A stretch of 64,000 bases of DNA from Stappia sp. (GTDB taxonomy: Bacteria; Pseudomonadota; Alphaproteobacteria; Rhizobiales; Stappiaceae), in the NCBI RefSeq assembly GCF_040110915.1, contig NZ_CP157793.1:1066939-1130938 (forward strand), in the 5' to 3' direction. The position numbers and the translations under genes were made by a program. The notes beneath the pieces were generated by a model. It searched no databases. It saw only the letters and a list, made by a program, of their open reading frames with translations, and had not been told where the DNA came from. Below are positions 26,630-35,709 of this stretch, one piece after another; positions within the stretch are counted from its first letter, which is position 1, and every line of letters begins with the position of its first letter.

Positions 26630-29317
26630 ATGCGAGCCTGGAACACGCCTGGAGGCCTGGCGCTCGCCGGCCTCTGGATAGCCGCGCCCACGCCGTCCTT
26701 CGCCTCCGAACAATTCGCGTTGCAAACCAATCTCGACCATGTGTGGACGATGCTGGCGGCCGGGCTGGTGTTCTTCATGCAGGCCGGCTTCCTGTTCCTG
26801 GAGAGCGGTCTGGTGCGGTCGAAGAACTCGATCAACGTCGCTCAGAAGAACATCGCCGATTTCATCCTTTCGACCATGGTGTTCGGGGCGGTCGGCTACA
26901 TGCTCATGTTCGGGACGAGCTGGAACGGCCTGGTCGGCTGGGATCCGTCGCTGTTCATGTTCGACAGTCTCGACGAGTGGAGCATGACCTTCTTCGTCTT
27001 CCAGCTCGTCTTCTGCGGCACGGCGGCCACCATCGTGTCCGGCGCCACGGCGGAACGGATGAAGCTGGAAGGCTACTTCCTTCTGGCGGTGGCGACGGGG
27101 CTGGTGATCTATCCGGTCGCCGGGCACTGGGCCTGGGGCAACCTTCTGGTGCCCGGCAATCCGGCGCTTCTCGCCGATTGGGGCTTCATCGACTTCGCGG
27201 GATCCACCGTGGTGCATTCGGTCGGCGCCTGGGTGGCGCTTGCCGCGGTGATCGTGGTGGGGCCGCGCATCGGCCGGTTCGCGCGGGATGGCACACCGCA
27301 GCCGATCAACGGCCACAGTGCCGTGCTGGCAACGGTGGGCTGCATCATTCTCTGGGTCGGCTGGATCGGCTTCAACGGCGGATCGACGACCGCCGGAACG
27401 CCGGCCTTCGCGCATATCGTGGTCAACACCGTGATCGCTGGCGCCATCGGCGGCGTGACCCAGATGATGCTGGGACGCTGGCACTGCGGCCTGTACCGGC
27501 CCGAGCATTCCATCAACGGCGTGCTTGCGGGGCTGGTGTCCATCACCGCGGGCTGCGACGCGGTGACGGTCTGGTCGGCGCTGATGATCGCCGCCGGCGG
27601 GTCCACGGTCGCCTTTTTCGGGCAGCTTGCCATGGAGCGCGTGTTTCGGCTCGACGACGCGATCGGGGCCATTCCCGTTCATGGCATCGCGGGCGTGTGG
27701 GGCACGGTGATGGTCGGCGTCTTCGCCCGCGAGGATGCGCTCGCGGCCGGTTCGCGCATGGATCAGATCCTCGTCCAGCTCGCCGGCGCCGGTCTGGTGT
27801 TCGTCTGGGCCTTCGGCGTCTCCTTCGTGCTGATGTGGTGTGTCGAGCGCGTCTGGCGGACCACGCCCGGCGGCGGCTTCCGCGTGTCGGAGGAGGACGA
27901 GATCCAGGGGCTGAACGCCTCCGAGCACGGCGTGACGCTGGGCACGGGCGTTTTGCAGGAGGCGATGCGGGAGATGGCGTTCGGCGAGGTCACGCTCGCC
28001 GACCGGGTCCGGGTGGAGCAGGGCGACGAATCCGGCGAGGTCGCGGAGCTTTTCAACCGCGTCCTTGACCGGCTGGAGCGACGCGAGGTCATCCGCAAGG
28101 CGCGCCATGCCCATGCCGAGCGCACCCGGCGGGCACTGGACGCGCTCGTCGCCGAAGTGCGCGCCGACATGGAGACGGTCGCGGCCGCCTGTCTCCAACC
28201 TCTCGAGGCCCATGCGCGCACGGTGGTCGATCAGGCGGAAATCACGCGGGCCGCCGGGGCGCGTGCCGGCCAGAGTGCCGAACGCATCCGCGAGACCTCG
28301 CGGGTCAACGAGCGCGCCATTGACGAGGCGCGCACCGTCTCGGACGAGATGACCGCCGTCATGAAGCGCATGCGGGACGAGATCTGCGACGTGCATGACG
28401 CCATCGAGACCGTCGGTCGGGAGACGCTGGCCAGCCGCGCGGCGGCCGACCGGCTGACCGGGGCCGCCGCCTCCATCGGCGAACTGATCGCGCTGGTGAC
28501 GGATATCTCCGCCAAGACCAACATGCTGGCGCTCAATGCCTCCATCGAGGCCGCGCGCGCCGGCGAGGCGGGGCGCGGCTTTTCCGTGGTCGCCAACGAG
28601 GTGAAGCAACTGGCCGAACAGACCGCGCAGGCGACCGATCTGATCGTCAAGGAAGTGGAGACGCTGCACGGCGTGTCGGGCGATCTCGACACCCGCGTCG
28701 CGGCCATCGCGGCCCGCATGGACGGGGCCCGCGAGGCCGCCGCCCGGCTCCAGGGCGGCGCGGAATCCTCCGGCGCCGCCATCGCCTCCATCGGCGGGGG
28801 CATGCGCGACGTCGGGGAGAGCGTCGGCTCCATTCTCGAGGCGTCCGAGGACGTGGTGTCGAGCCAGGACAGTCTGGAAAAGAGTGCCCATACCATCGGC
28901 GTGACGGCGCACCGGGTGGAAGAGGCGGCCGCCAGACTGCGCGAGGGCTTCGCGCGGATCGCGGATCAGGTGCGCCGCGCTGCCGAGACGGCGGCCATGC
29001 CCTGGTACGACTGCCTGTGCGGGGCGAGCCTGGGTGTCGGCGACACGGTCGTCGCGACCCGGGCGCGCCGGCTGTCGCTCGACGGCGTGATCTGCGAGGG
29101 GGGCGAGGGCGGGATTGCGCCCGAAACCGACGTCGTCGTGCGGGTCGACGGCGTCCGCTCGGCGCTGCCGGCCCGTGTCGTGACAAGCGATGCGTCCGGG
29201 CTGCAGCTTCGTTTCGCGGCCGAGGCCGGCGACAACGAAGACCTCAACGACCTGATCGACCGGCTGGCGCGGGCAGCGCAGGCGGAAGAGCCCGGCGCGA
29301 TGCGCCTTGCCGGCTGA
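26630..29317 (+). CDS. Ammonium transporter domain fused to chemotaxis signalling domain and PilZ-like tail
   Basis: An 895-residue fusion. Residues about 30-430 are a complete Amt/MEP domain: FQLVF phenylalanine-gate region (124-128), Asp188, and both pore histidines, His196 in GSTVVHS and His351 in [16 protein letters not shown]-like segment (about 440-482) with [17 protein letters not shown] follows. Then comes an MCP coiled coil whose hairpin tip, [20 protein letters not shown], is at about 620-665. Residues about 790-875 look like a degenerate PilZ domain ([13 protein letters not shown], then a strand ending GLQLRF). It likely reports ammonium to the chemotaxis system. ATG 26630 has GGAG upstream and a signal-like N-terminus. 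Confidence 0.93.
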   Translation: MRAWNTPGGLALAGLWIAAPTPSFASEQFALQTNLDHVWTMLAAGLVFFMQAGFLFLESGLVRSKNSINVAQKNIADFILSTMVFGAVGYMLMFGTSWNGLVGWDPSLFMFDSLDEWSMTFFVFQLVFCGTAATIVSGATAERMKLEGYFLLAVATGLVIYPVAGHWAWGNLLVPGNPALLADWGFIDFAGSTVVHSVGAWVALAAVIVVGPRIGRFARDGTPQPINGHSAVLATVGCIILWVGWIGFNGGSTTAGTPAFAHIVVNTVIAGAIGGVTQMMLGRWHCGLYRPEHSINGVLAGLVSITAGCDAVTVWSALMIAAGGSTVAFFGQLAMERVFRLDDAIGAIPVHGIAGVWGTVMVGVFAREDALAAGSRMDQILVQLAGAGLVFVWAFGVSFVLMWCVERVWRTTPGGGFRVSEEDEIQGLNASEHGVTLGTGVLQEAMREMAFGEVTLADRVRVEQGDESGEVAELFNRVLDRLERREVIRKARHAHAERTRRALDALVAEVRADMETVAAACLQPLEAHARTVVDQAEITRAAGARAGQSAERIRETSRVNERAIDEARTVSDEMTAVMKRMRDEICDVHDAIETVGRETLASRAAADRLTGAAASIGELIALVTDISAKTNMLALNASIEAARAGEAGRGFSVVANEVKQLAEQTAQATDLIVKEVETLHGVSGDLDTRVAAIAARMDGAREAAARLQGGAESSGAAIASIGGGMRDVGESVGSILEASEDVVSSQDSLEKSAHTIGVTAHRVEEAAARLREGFARIADQVRRAAETAAMPWYDCLCGASLGVGDTVVATRARRLSLDGVICEGGEGGIAPETDVVVRVDGVRSALPARVVTSDASGLQLRFAAEAGDNEDLNDLIDRLARAAQAEEPGAMRLAG

Positions 29318-29398
29318 CCCGGGGTCGGGGGCCGGGTTTGGCCGCGCGCCCGTCGCGCGGAGCCGCCCGCCGAGGCGCGTTCTAGCGCGTCGTCGGGC

Positions 29399-30718
29399 TT
29401 ACTCGGGTGCGGGGCCCTTCTTGTCGCGGTAGAGCCGGTCGTCGGCACGCAGCACAAGCTCCCGGGCCTCGATCGACCCGTCGGTCTCGTAAAGACCGAC
29501 GCTGAAGGCGATGTCGATGTCCGGCACGGACAGGGTGCCGGCCACCTCCGCCAGCCGCTCGCGTATCGTGTCCATCACCGTCTCGGCCTGTGCTTCCTCC
29601 GTTTCCGGCCAGATCACCATGAACTCGTCGCCGCCCCAGCGTCCGAGCGTGTCGACGTCGCGCAGGTGCTGCCCGATGGTGCGCGCGAAGGCGACCAGCA
29701 CCTCGTCGCCCGCCTGATGGCCGTAGGTGTCGTTGATGTCCTTGAAGTTGTTCAGGTCGATCATCGCGAGGGTGAGCACGTGATCGAACCGCCGACAGCG
29801 CTCGATCTCGTCGTGCAGGATCCGGGACAGGTGGCGCCGGTTGTGAACCCCGGTGAGCGGATCGTGGATCGCGGCGCGCTGCAACTCTTCCATCAGCTTC
29901 GCGCGTTCGGAAATGTCGCGCACCACCGCCGTGAACTCGGTCCGCGCGCCGACGTTGATCTTGGCGATGGTCACCTCCACCGGAAACTCGGACCCGTCGC
30001 TGCGCAGACCCATCACCGACACGCGCGATTCCATCGGTCGCGACTTGATCGGCGAGCGCGCGAAGCCGTTGAGATAGCTCGCGTGTTTCTCGCGAAAGCG
30101 GGTCGGGATCAGGGTTTCCAGCTTGCGCCCGACGGCCTCCGACTTCGGCGTCTTGAAGATCTCGCTGGCCGCGTTGTTGAACAGCACGATGCGGTGGTTC
30201 TCGTCGACCGAGATGATGCCGTCATAGGCGGAATCGACCACGGCCTCGAAGCGGCTCTGCGTCTGGGTCAGCGAGGTTTCGAGCGACTTCTTGTCGGTGA
30301 TGTCGATGCAGGTGTTGAGGACCCGGCGCGCGGCGCCGTCGCCGGCGAAGATCGGGCACAGCACGAAGCGCCACCATGTGACCCGGCCGCCCCGGTCGAT
30401 CACGAATTCGGCTTCCGTCGTGCTTTGCGTCTTCAGGCAGGCCTCGATCTGCTCGAGAAGCGGAATGTAGATGTAGCGCGGCACGATGTGCGACAGCCGC
30501 GCCCCGCCGAGCTCATCGGGCGCGCGATCCAGCATGGTGGCGAACTGCCGGTTCGCCGCTGAAACATGGAAGTCCTCGTCCTCCATGCGCCTGTAGACCG
30601 CCACGCTTGCCCCGATGGCATTGACGAAGGCGCTCAGCAGTTTCTGGTTTTCTGGAAGGAAGGCCATGCGCAGCGACTTGGTTCCGGAATGCGAGTGTGG
30701 CGACGAAAACGTGAACAT
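29399..30718 (-). CDS. Diguanylate cyclase with two PAS domains
   Basis: About 439 residues. Two PAS domains (about 20-135 and 140-265; the second contains YDGIISVDENHRIVLFNNAA and the PAC-like FTAVVRDISERAKLMEE) precede a GGDEF domain with the intact active site GRWGGDEFMVIW. RDVD five residues ahead is a product-inhibition site. It should make cyclic di-GMP in the cytoplasm in response to a PAS-sensed cue. No membrane segments. Starts at GTG 30748, ATG 30718 or ATG 30667 are all possible. It faces the Amt-MCP-PilZ gene tail to tail. Confidence 0.92.
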   Translation of the reverse strand: MFTFSSPHSHSGTKSLRMAFLPENQKLLSAFVNAIGASVAVYRRMEDEDFHVSAANRQFATMLDRAPDELGGARLSHIVPRYIYIPLLEQIEACLKTQSTTEAEFVIDRGGRVTWWRFVLCPIFAGDGAARRVLNTCIDITDKKSLETSLTQTQSRFEAVVDSAYDGIISVDENHRIVLFNNAASEIFKTPKSEAVGRKLETLIPTRFREKHASYLNGFARSPIKSRPMESRVSVMGLRSDGSEFPVEVTIAKINVGARTEFTAVVRDISERAKLMEELQRAAIHDPLTGVHNRRHLSRILHDEIERCRRFDHVLTLAMIDLNNFKDINDTYGHQAGDEVLVAFARTIGQHLRDVDTLGRWGGDEFMVIWPETEEAQAETVMDTIRERLAEVAGTLSVPDIDIAFSVGLYETDGSIEARELVLRADDRLYRDKKGPAPE

Positions 30719-30959
30719 GGAGCGTGTCTCATCGACGCGGAGAGACACGTCAAACTACGTACCGGTGCAAGTAAAAACTTGATTCGCAATGGAAAACGAC
30801 TGGTAGATTGACGCGGATCGGCCCGGATTTTCGCCTTTACGGCGCAAATGTTCGAAAATTACGCTGCGCGCACAAGAGTTTGGATTTGATCTGTGCGGTT
30901 CGTCCGGATCTCTGCACGTTGCGTCCGGCGTCGGCGGGGGGGCGGCCCGAGGGGCGGGA

Positions 30960-31439
30960 TCAGTTCTTGCGGTCGACCGCGCCGACGTCGAGCAGGGGCG
31001 AGGCGTCGAGCGTTCCGGCATTGAGCATCGCGCCGACCCGTTCGAGCGACGCGACGATCATCGCCTGTTCCCAGTCCTCGAGCTTCTCGAACTGGCTGGC
31101 GAACACCTCCTGCAGCGGATCGGGCGCGGTGCGCAGTGTCTCGTGGCCGGCCTCGGTCGCCGCCACCCAGACGATGCGGCGATCCGTCTTGCCCCGGGTG
31201 CGCGTCACCAGCCCGCGGGCTTCCAACTTGTCGAGCAGCGACGTCGCCGTGGCCTGGCCGACGCCGGCGCGCGTCGCGATGCCCTTCGGCGTGATTTCGC
31301 CATGTTCGGCGATGATGGAGAGCACGATGTACTGCGGAGTCGTCAGCCCGGTCGCGCGCGCGAGCTTGCGCGCGTTCAGATCCGTGGCCCGCAGGATGCG
31401 CCTGAGGGCGATCAGGCTCGTTTGGACGCGATTCTCCAT
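30960..31439 (-). CDS. ectR: MarR family regulator, probable repressor of ectoine genes
   Basis: A 159-residue winged-helix repressor: LARATGLTTPQYIVLSIIAEHG, then ITPKGIATRAGVGQATATSLLDKLEARGLVTR, and the wing RTRGKTDRRIVWV. This is the MarR pattern. It is transcribed away from ectA, sharing a 190-base promoter region with two palindromes. In methylotrophs and vibrios the MarR proteins EctR and CosR repress ectoine genes from the same position. The name is assigned by context. AGGGA lies eight bases before the ATG. Confidence 0.85.
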   Translation of the reverse strand: MENRVQTSLIALRRILRATDLNARKLARATGLTTPQYIVLSIIAEHGEITPKGIATRAGVGQATATSLLDKLEARGLVTRTRGKTDRRIVWVAATEAGHETLRTAPDPLQEVFASQFEKLEDWEQAMIVASLERVGAMLNAGTLDASPLLDVGAVDRKN

Positions 31440-31490
31440 GCCCAGTCCCTTTATTTTTCGTTTCGGCCGTTGTTAGCAGACGAAGCGTCA

Positions 31491-31503
31491 TTCGATAAGC
31501 GAA
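31491..31503. promoter_or_regulatory. Candidate second operator in the ect control region
   Basis: TTCGATAAGCGAA: arms TTCG and CGAA around ATAAG. It shares TTCGATAA with the palindrome over the ectA promoter and lies 52 bases upstream of the MarR start, so it may serve autoregulation. Confidence 0.4.
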
Positions 31504-31575
31504 CTTTTTGACCGCCATATCCTTCTGAGCTGGAAGCGTTTTCGCTGATTTTGCTCATTTTTTTGGCGCTGAAGG

Positions 31576-31604
31576 TTGAAAAATAGTTCGATAAACGTAT
31601 TATC
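31576..31604 (+). promoter_or_regulatory. ectA promoter with overlapping operator
   Basis: TTGAAA (31576-31581), a 16-base spacer and TATTAT (31598-31603) form a good sigma-70 promoter. The perfect palindrome GATAA-ACGTA-TTATC (31590-31604) covers the -10 box. Binding of the divergent MarR protein there would block transcription. The start site would be near 31610, leaving a leader of about 20 bases before the ectA ATG. Confidence 0.6.
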
Positions 31605-31629
31605 TCGCTCGAACGGAGACGAGGAGCCC

Positions 31630-32181
31630 ATGAGCCTTACGCAAATCAAGCTCAAGCATCGTGCTGCTGACCGTGCCAATGACGGCATCACCTTCCGCCG
31701 CCCGACGGCGGAGGACGGAGCCGCAATCTGGCGGTTGATCGCCGAGTGCGATCCGCTGGACGAGAATTCGATGTACTGCAACCTTCTGCAGTGCGACCAT
31801 TTCGCCGACACCTGTGTCGTCGCCGAGCGCGACGGGGAGATCGTCGGCTGGGTGTCCGCCTATCTGCTGCCCGACGCGCCCGACAGCGTGTTCGTCTGGC
31901 AGGTGGCCGTATCGCCGTCCGCCCAGGGTGCGGGCCTCGGCAAGCGCCTGCTGGGCGCGCTGCTGGCGCGCGACGCCTGCGCCGGGGTGCGTCATCTCAA
32001 GACCACCATCACGTCGGACAATGACGCGAGCTGGGCGCTGTTTTCCTCGCTCGCACGGCGCAGCGGCGCCAAGATGGAGCGTGAGCCCTACTATCGCCGC
32101 GACGCGCATTTCGACGGCGAGCACGCCACCGAGCACATGGTGACGTTGCGCTTCGAGGAGCGGGCCCGCAGCGCAGCCTGA
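31630..32181 (+). CDS. ectA: L-2,4-diaminobutyrate acetyltransferase
   Basis: A 183-residue GNAT acetyltransferase, second step of ectoine synthesis: acetyl-CoA plus diaminobutyrate gives N-gamma-acetyl-diaminobutyrate. The start FRRPTAEDGAAIWRLI and DENSMYCNLLQCDHFADT are diagnostic of EctA, and the acetyl-CoA loop is VSPSAQGAGLGKRLL. ATG 31630 has GAGGAG upstream and agrees with family length. First gene of ectA-ectB-ectC-ask. Confidence 0.96.
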   Translation: MSLTQIKLKHRAADRANDGITFRRPTAEDGAAIWRLIAECDPLDENSMYCNLLQCDHFADTCVVAERDGEIVGWVSAYLLPDAPDSVFVWQVAVSPSAQGAGLGKRLLGALLARDACAGVRHLKTTITSDNDASWALFSSLARRSGAKMEREPYYRRDAHFDGEHATEHMVTLRFEERARSAA

Positions 32182-32277
32182 GGCGCGCCCGAGCCAGGCC
32201 CGACGCGCCGCGCAGGATGCGCGGCGTCACGGCCGCTTTAACCCGATCTTTTGCACTTGAATCCCGAGAGGATTGCC

Positions 32278-33567
32278 ATGACGACCGTCAAATCTGACGA
32301 CCGTACGATCTTTGCGCGCCGCGAGTCCGAGGCGCGCAGCTACTGCCGCAGCTTTCCGAGCGTGTTCACGTCGGCGCGCGGCGCGACCCTTGTCGACTCC
32401 GACGGCCGCGAGCACATCGACTTTCTCGCCGGCTGTTCGTCGCTCAACTACGGTCACAACGACCCGGACATGAAGCAGGCGCTCGTCGACTACATGATGA
32501 GCGACGGCGTGACCCATGGTCTCGACATGCACACGGCCGCCAAGGCCGAGTTCCTGTCGACCTTCGAGCGTCTGATCCTGGCGCCGCGCGGCATGGACCA
32601 CAAGGTGATGTTCACCGGCCCCACCGGTGCCAACGCGGTCGAGGCCGCGCTGAAGCTGGCGCGCAAGGTGACGGGTCGCACGAATGTCGTGACCTTCACC
32701 AACGGCTTCCACGGTGTGACGCTCGGCGCGCTCGCCGCCACCGGCAACAGCTACCATCGCGGCGGCGCCAACCTGCCGCTCGCCAACACCACGCGGATGC
32801 CCTTCGACGGCTATGTCGCCTCTGGCGCGGACGCGGCGGAGCTTCTCGACAAGATGCTCTCCGACCCGTCCGGTGGCATCGACGCGCCGGCTGCGATCCT
32901 GCTCGAGACCGTGCAGGGCGAGGGCGGCCTCAACGCGGCGAGCGCGGAGTGGGTGCGCCGGGTCGAGGAGATCGCGCGGGCCCATGGCGCGCTGCTGATC
33001 ATCGACGATATCCAGGCCGGCTGCGGCCGCACGGGCACCTTCTTCAGCTTCGAGGACATGGGCGTGTCGCCGGACCTCGTGCCCATGGCGAAGTCGCTGT
33101 CGGGCTTCGGCCTGCCGTTCGCCGCGCTGCTGGTGAAGCCGGAGCACGACGTCTTCGGCCCGGCCGAGCACAACGGCACCTTCCGGGGCAACAACCATGC
33201 CTTCGTCACGGCGCGGGTCGCGCTGGAGAAGTTCTGGGCCGACGACAGCTTCCAGAAGGGGATCGCGGAACGCGCCGCCCTTCTGGAGGAGCGCCTGACG
33301 CGCATCGCGGCGATGCTGCCCGATGCCCGCCTCAAGGGGCGCGGCATGATGCGCGGCGTCGACGTCGGTACCGGCGAGCTCGCCTCGGAGATCTGCAAGC
33401 GCTGCTTCGAGGACGGCCTGATCATCGAGACGTCGGGCGCCCATGACGAGGTCGTCAAGGTGCTGGCCCCGCTCAACATCGACATGGCGCTGTTCGCGAA
33501 GGGGCTCGACATTCTCGAGGCCGCCGTCGCCGAACGCGTCGAGACAACGAAGATCGCTGCGGAGTAA
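32278..33567 (+). CDS. ectB: Diaminobutyrate--2-oxoglutarate aminotransferase
   Basis: A 429-residue PLP class III aminotransferase that makes diaminobutyrate from aspartate semialdehyde and glutamate, the committed step to ectoine. The PLP lysine lies in [32 protein letters not shown] and [13 protein letters not shown] are family blocks. ATG 32278 with GAGAGGA upstream. A 96-base spacer separates it from ectA; ectC follows five bases after the stop. Confidence 0.96.
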   Translation: MTTVKSDDRTIFARRESEARSYCRSFPSVFTSARGATLVDSDGREHIDFLAGCSSLNYGHNDPDMKQALVDYMMSDGVTHGLDMHTAAKAEFLSTFERLILAPRGMDHKVMFTGPTGANAVEAALKLARKVTGRTNVVTFTNGFHGVTLGALAATGNSYHRGGANLPLANTTRMPFDGYVASGADAAELLDKMLSDPSGGIDAPAAILLETVQGEGGLNAASAEWVRRVEEIARAHGALLIIDDIQAGCGRTGTFFSFEDMGVSPDLVPMAKSLSGFGLPFAALLVKPEHDVFGPAEHNGTFRGNNHAFVTARVALEKFWADDSFQKGIAERAALLEERLTRIAAMLPDARLKGRGMMRGVDVGTGELASEICKRCFEDGLIIETSGAHDEVVKVLAPLNIDMALFAKGLDILEAAVAERVETTKIAAE

Positions 33568-33572
33568 GCGAC

Positions 33573-33965
33573 ATGATCGTCAGAGACTTTCACGAAGCCA
33601 AGAACACCGACCGCAAGGTCGGTGCCCAGCGGTGGAACAGCGTCCGCCTTCTCCTGAAGGACGACGGTATGGGCTTCAGCTTCCACATCACCACGATCGA
33701 GGCCGGGTCCGAGCACCGCTTCCACTACAAGCACCATCTGGAGAGCGTCTATTGCGTCTCCGGCAAGGGCTCGATCACGGATATCGCCACCGGCGAGACC
33801 CACGAAATCCGCCCCGGCGTGATGTATGCGCTCGACAAGCATGACGAGCACATCCTGCGCTGCGAGGAGGAGACCGTGTTCGCCTGCGTGTTCAACCCTC
33901 CGGTGACGGGCGACGAGGTGCACCGCGAGGACGGCTCCTACGCGCCGGCCGATACGGCGGCCTGA
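33573..33965 (+). CDS. ectC: L-ectoine synthase
   Basis: A 130-residue cupin enzyme that cyclises N-gamma-acetyl-diaminobutyrate to ectoine. It has the family start [12 protein letters not shown], then [20 protein letters not shown] with the metal-binding segment, and [14 protein letters not shown]. Length matches the family. No ectoine hydroxylase (ectD) is present in the window. Confidence 0.97.
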   Translation: MIVRDFHEAKNTDRKVGAQRWNSVRLLLKDDGMGFSFHITTIEAGSEHRFHYKHHLESVYCVSGKGSITDIATGETHEIRPGVMYALDKHDEHILRCEEETVFACVFNPPVTGDEVHREDGSYAPADTAA

Positions 33966-33993
33966 CAGCGCCGCCACAGATTTACCGAGATCC

Positions 33994-34018
33994 GCTCCGG
34001 CGCCCCGCGCGCCGGAGC
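33994..34018 (+). other. Strong hairpin between ectC and ask
   Basis: A perfect 9-base GC-rich stem (33994-34002 with 34010-34018) with a 7-base loop, 30 bases after the ectC stop. No T-run follows, so it may stabilise the upstream message or reduce read-through into ask rather than end transcription. Confidence 0.45.
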
Positions 34019-34103
34019 CCGCCGGGCGCGCGCCACGGAAGCGCGCGGGCCGACACGGCCATGTCCCAGGCGAGACCACACCCAAAGCCCCCTGATTTCG
34101 ATC

Positions 34104-35609
34104 ATGAGCGACAATCGGACTTCGCCTTCCACGTCTTCTCTCGTGTCGGACAATGACGCGCGTCCCGCCCCGACCGGGCATACGGTGGAAAAGATCGGCG
34201 GCACGTCGATGAGCCGGGCCCGCGAGCTGGTGGACACGATCCTCGTCGGCACGCGCGGCGAGGACGACCTGTATAACCGGGTCTTCGTGGTGTCCGCCTT
34301 CGGCGGCATCACCAACAAGCTGCTCGAGGACAAGAAGACCGGCAAGCCGGGCGTCTACGCGTTGTTCGCCGACGCCGACGAGGACCTCGGCTGGACCGAG
34401 GCGCTCAGCTCCGTCGCGCGCGAGATGCACCGCATCAACGCCGAGCTGTTCGACGAACTGGCGGACCGCGACGTGGCCGACGAATTCGTCCGCGAGCGCA
34501 TCGAGGGCGCGCGCGGCTGTCTGATCGACCTGCAGCGCCTGTGCTCCTACGGCCACTTCAACCTGGCCGAACACATGCAGACGATCCGCGAGCTGCTGTC
34601 GGGCCTCGGCGAGGCGCATTCGGCGCATGCGCTGACGCTGCTGCTGCGCCGGGCCAACGTCAACGCCCGCTTCGTGGACCTGTCGGGCTGGCGCGACGAA
34701 AGCCAGCCGGATCTGGCCGAGCGCATCGGCAACGCCATGGCGCGCATCGACCTGGAGCGCGAACTGCCCATCGTCACCGGCTATGCCCAGTGCAGCGAGG
34801 GCCTGATGGGCGAGTACGACCGCGGTTATTCCGAGGTGACCTTTGCCAATATCGCCGCGCAGACCGGCGCGCGCGAGGCGATCATTCACAAGGAATTCCA
34901 CCTCTCCAGCGCCGACCCGCGTCTGGTGGGCGCGGACAGCGTGCGCAAGATCGGCCGCACCAACTACGATGTGGCCGACCAGCTGTCCAACATGGGCATG
35001 GAGGCGATCCACCCGAACGCCGCCAAGACGCTGCGCCAGGCCGGCGTGCCGCTGCGCGTGACGAACGCCTTCGAGCCCGAGGACCCGGGCACGCTGATCG
35101 ACGCCGAACCGGCGGATACGGCCGGCGTGGAGATGGTCACCGGTCTGCCGGTGTCCGCGCTCGAGCTCTTCGAGCAGGACATGGTCGGCGTGAAGGGCTA
35201 TGACGCCGCGATCCTCGACGTGCTGACGCGCCACAACGTGCGCATCGTGTCGAAGGTGTCGAACGCCAATTCGATCGTGCATCACGTCGAGGCGCCGCTG
35301 AAGCACCTCAAGCGCGTGGAGCAGGATCTGATGAAGCGCTACCCGTCCGCGCGCATCGCCACGCGGCGCTCGGCCATCGTGTCGGTGATCGGGCGCGACC
35401 TGAGCGGGCTGAAGGTCATGCTCGGCGGCCTCAAGGCGCTCGACGCGGACGGCATCGAGGTGATCTCCGCGCAGGAGACGGGCCGCAAGGTCGACGTGCA
35501 GTTCGTCGTCTCGGCCCGCGACAAGGATGCGGCCATCAAGACGCTGCATCGCACCTTCTGCGAGAGCGACGCGCGCTCCGGCGACGGCGATCTGCGCCAC
35601 GCCGCCTGA
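34104..35609 (+). CDS. ask: Aspartate kinase of the ectoine type
   Basis: A 501-residue aspartokinase. The kinase begins VEKIGGTSMSRARELVDTI, the substrate loop is GYAQCSEGLMGEYDRGYSEVTFANI split by several residues, and two ACT domains fill the C-terminus (about 350-490). Ectoine-linked aspartokinases (Ask_Ect) form a separate branch thought to avoid lysine/threonine feedback, so aspartate can flow into ectoine. It follows ectC after 138 bases and ends at a strong terminator. Confidence 0.93.
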   Translation: MSDNRTSPSTSSLVSDNDARPAPTGHTVEKIGGTSMSRARELVDTILVGTRGEDDLYNRVFVVSAFGGITNKLLEDKKTGKPGVYALFADADEDLGWTEALSSVAREMHRINAELFDELADRDVADEFVRERIEGARGCLIDLQRLCSYGHFNLAEHMQTIRELLSGLGEAHSAHALTLLLRRANVNARFVDLSGWRDESQPDLAERIGNAMARIDLERELPIVTGYAQCSEGLMGEYDRGYSEVTFANIAAQTGAREAIIHKEFHLSSADPRLVGADSVRKIGRTNYDVADQLSNMGMEAIHPNAAKTLRQAGVPLRVTNAFEPEDPGTLIDAEPADTAGVEMVTGLPVSALELFEQDMVGVKGYDAAILDVLTRHNVRIVSKVSNANSIVHHVEAPLKHLKRVEQDLMKRYPSARIATRRSAIVSVIGRDLSGLKVMLGGLKALDADGIEVISAQETGRKVDVQFVVSARDKDAAIKTLHRTFCESDARSGDGDLRHAA

Positions 35610-35640
35610 GAGGCCCGGGACGCAATCGGCTGACTTCGGA

Positions 35641-35676
35641 ACGGGCGCCGGTGGGATCTTCCCCCGGCGCCCGTTT
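35641..35676 (+). terminator. Rho-independent terminator after ask
   Basis: Stem ACGGGCGCCGG (35641-35651) pairs with CCGGCGCCCGT (35664-35674), loop of 12, then TTT. It is 31 bases after the ask stop and may also serve the convergent flippase gene. Confidence 0.8.
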
Positions 35677-35709
35677 GCATTGGAAGGATCGCGTGATCCG
35701 GCGCGCCGG

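Noticed and set aside
26519..28912. A 797-codon minus-strand open frame opposite the Amt fusion
   Set aside because: The opposite strand encodes clear Amt and MCP domains; the frame has no recognisable domain.
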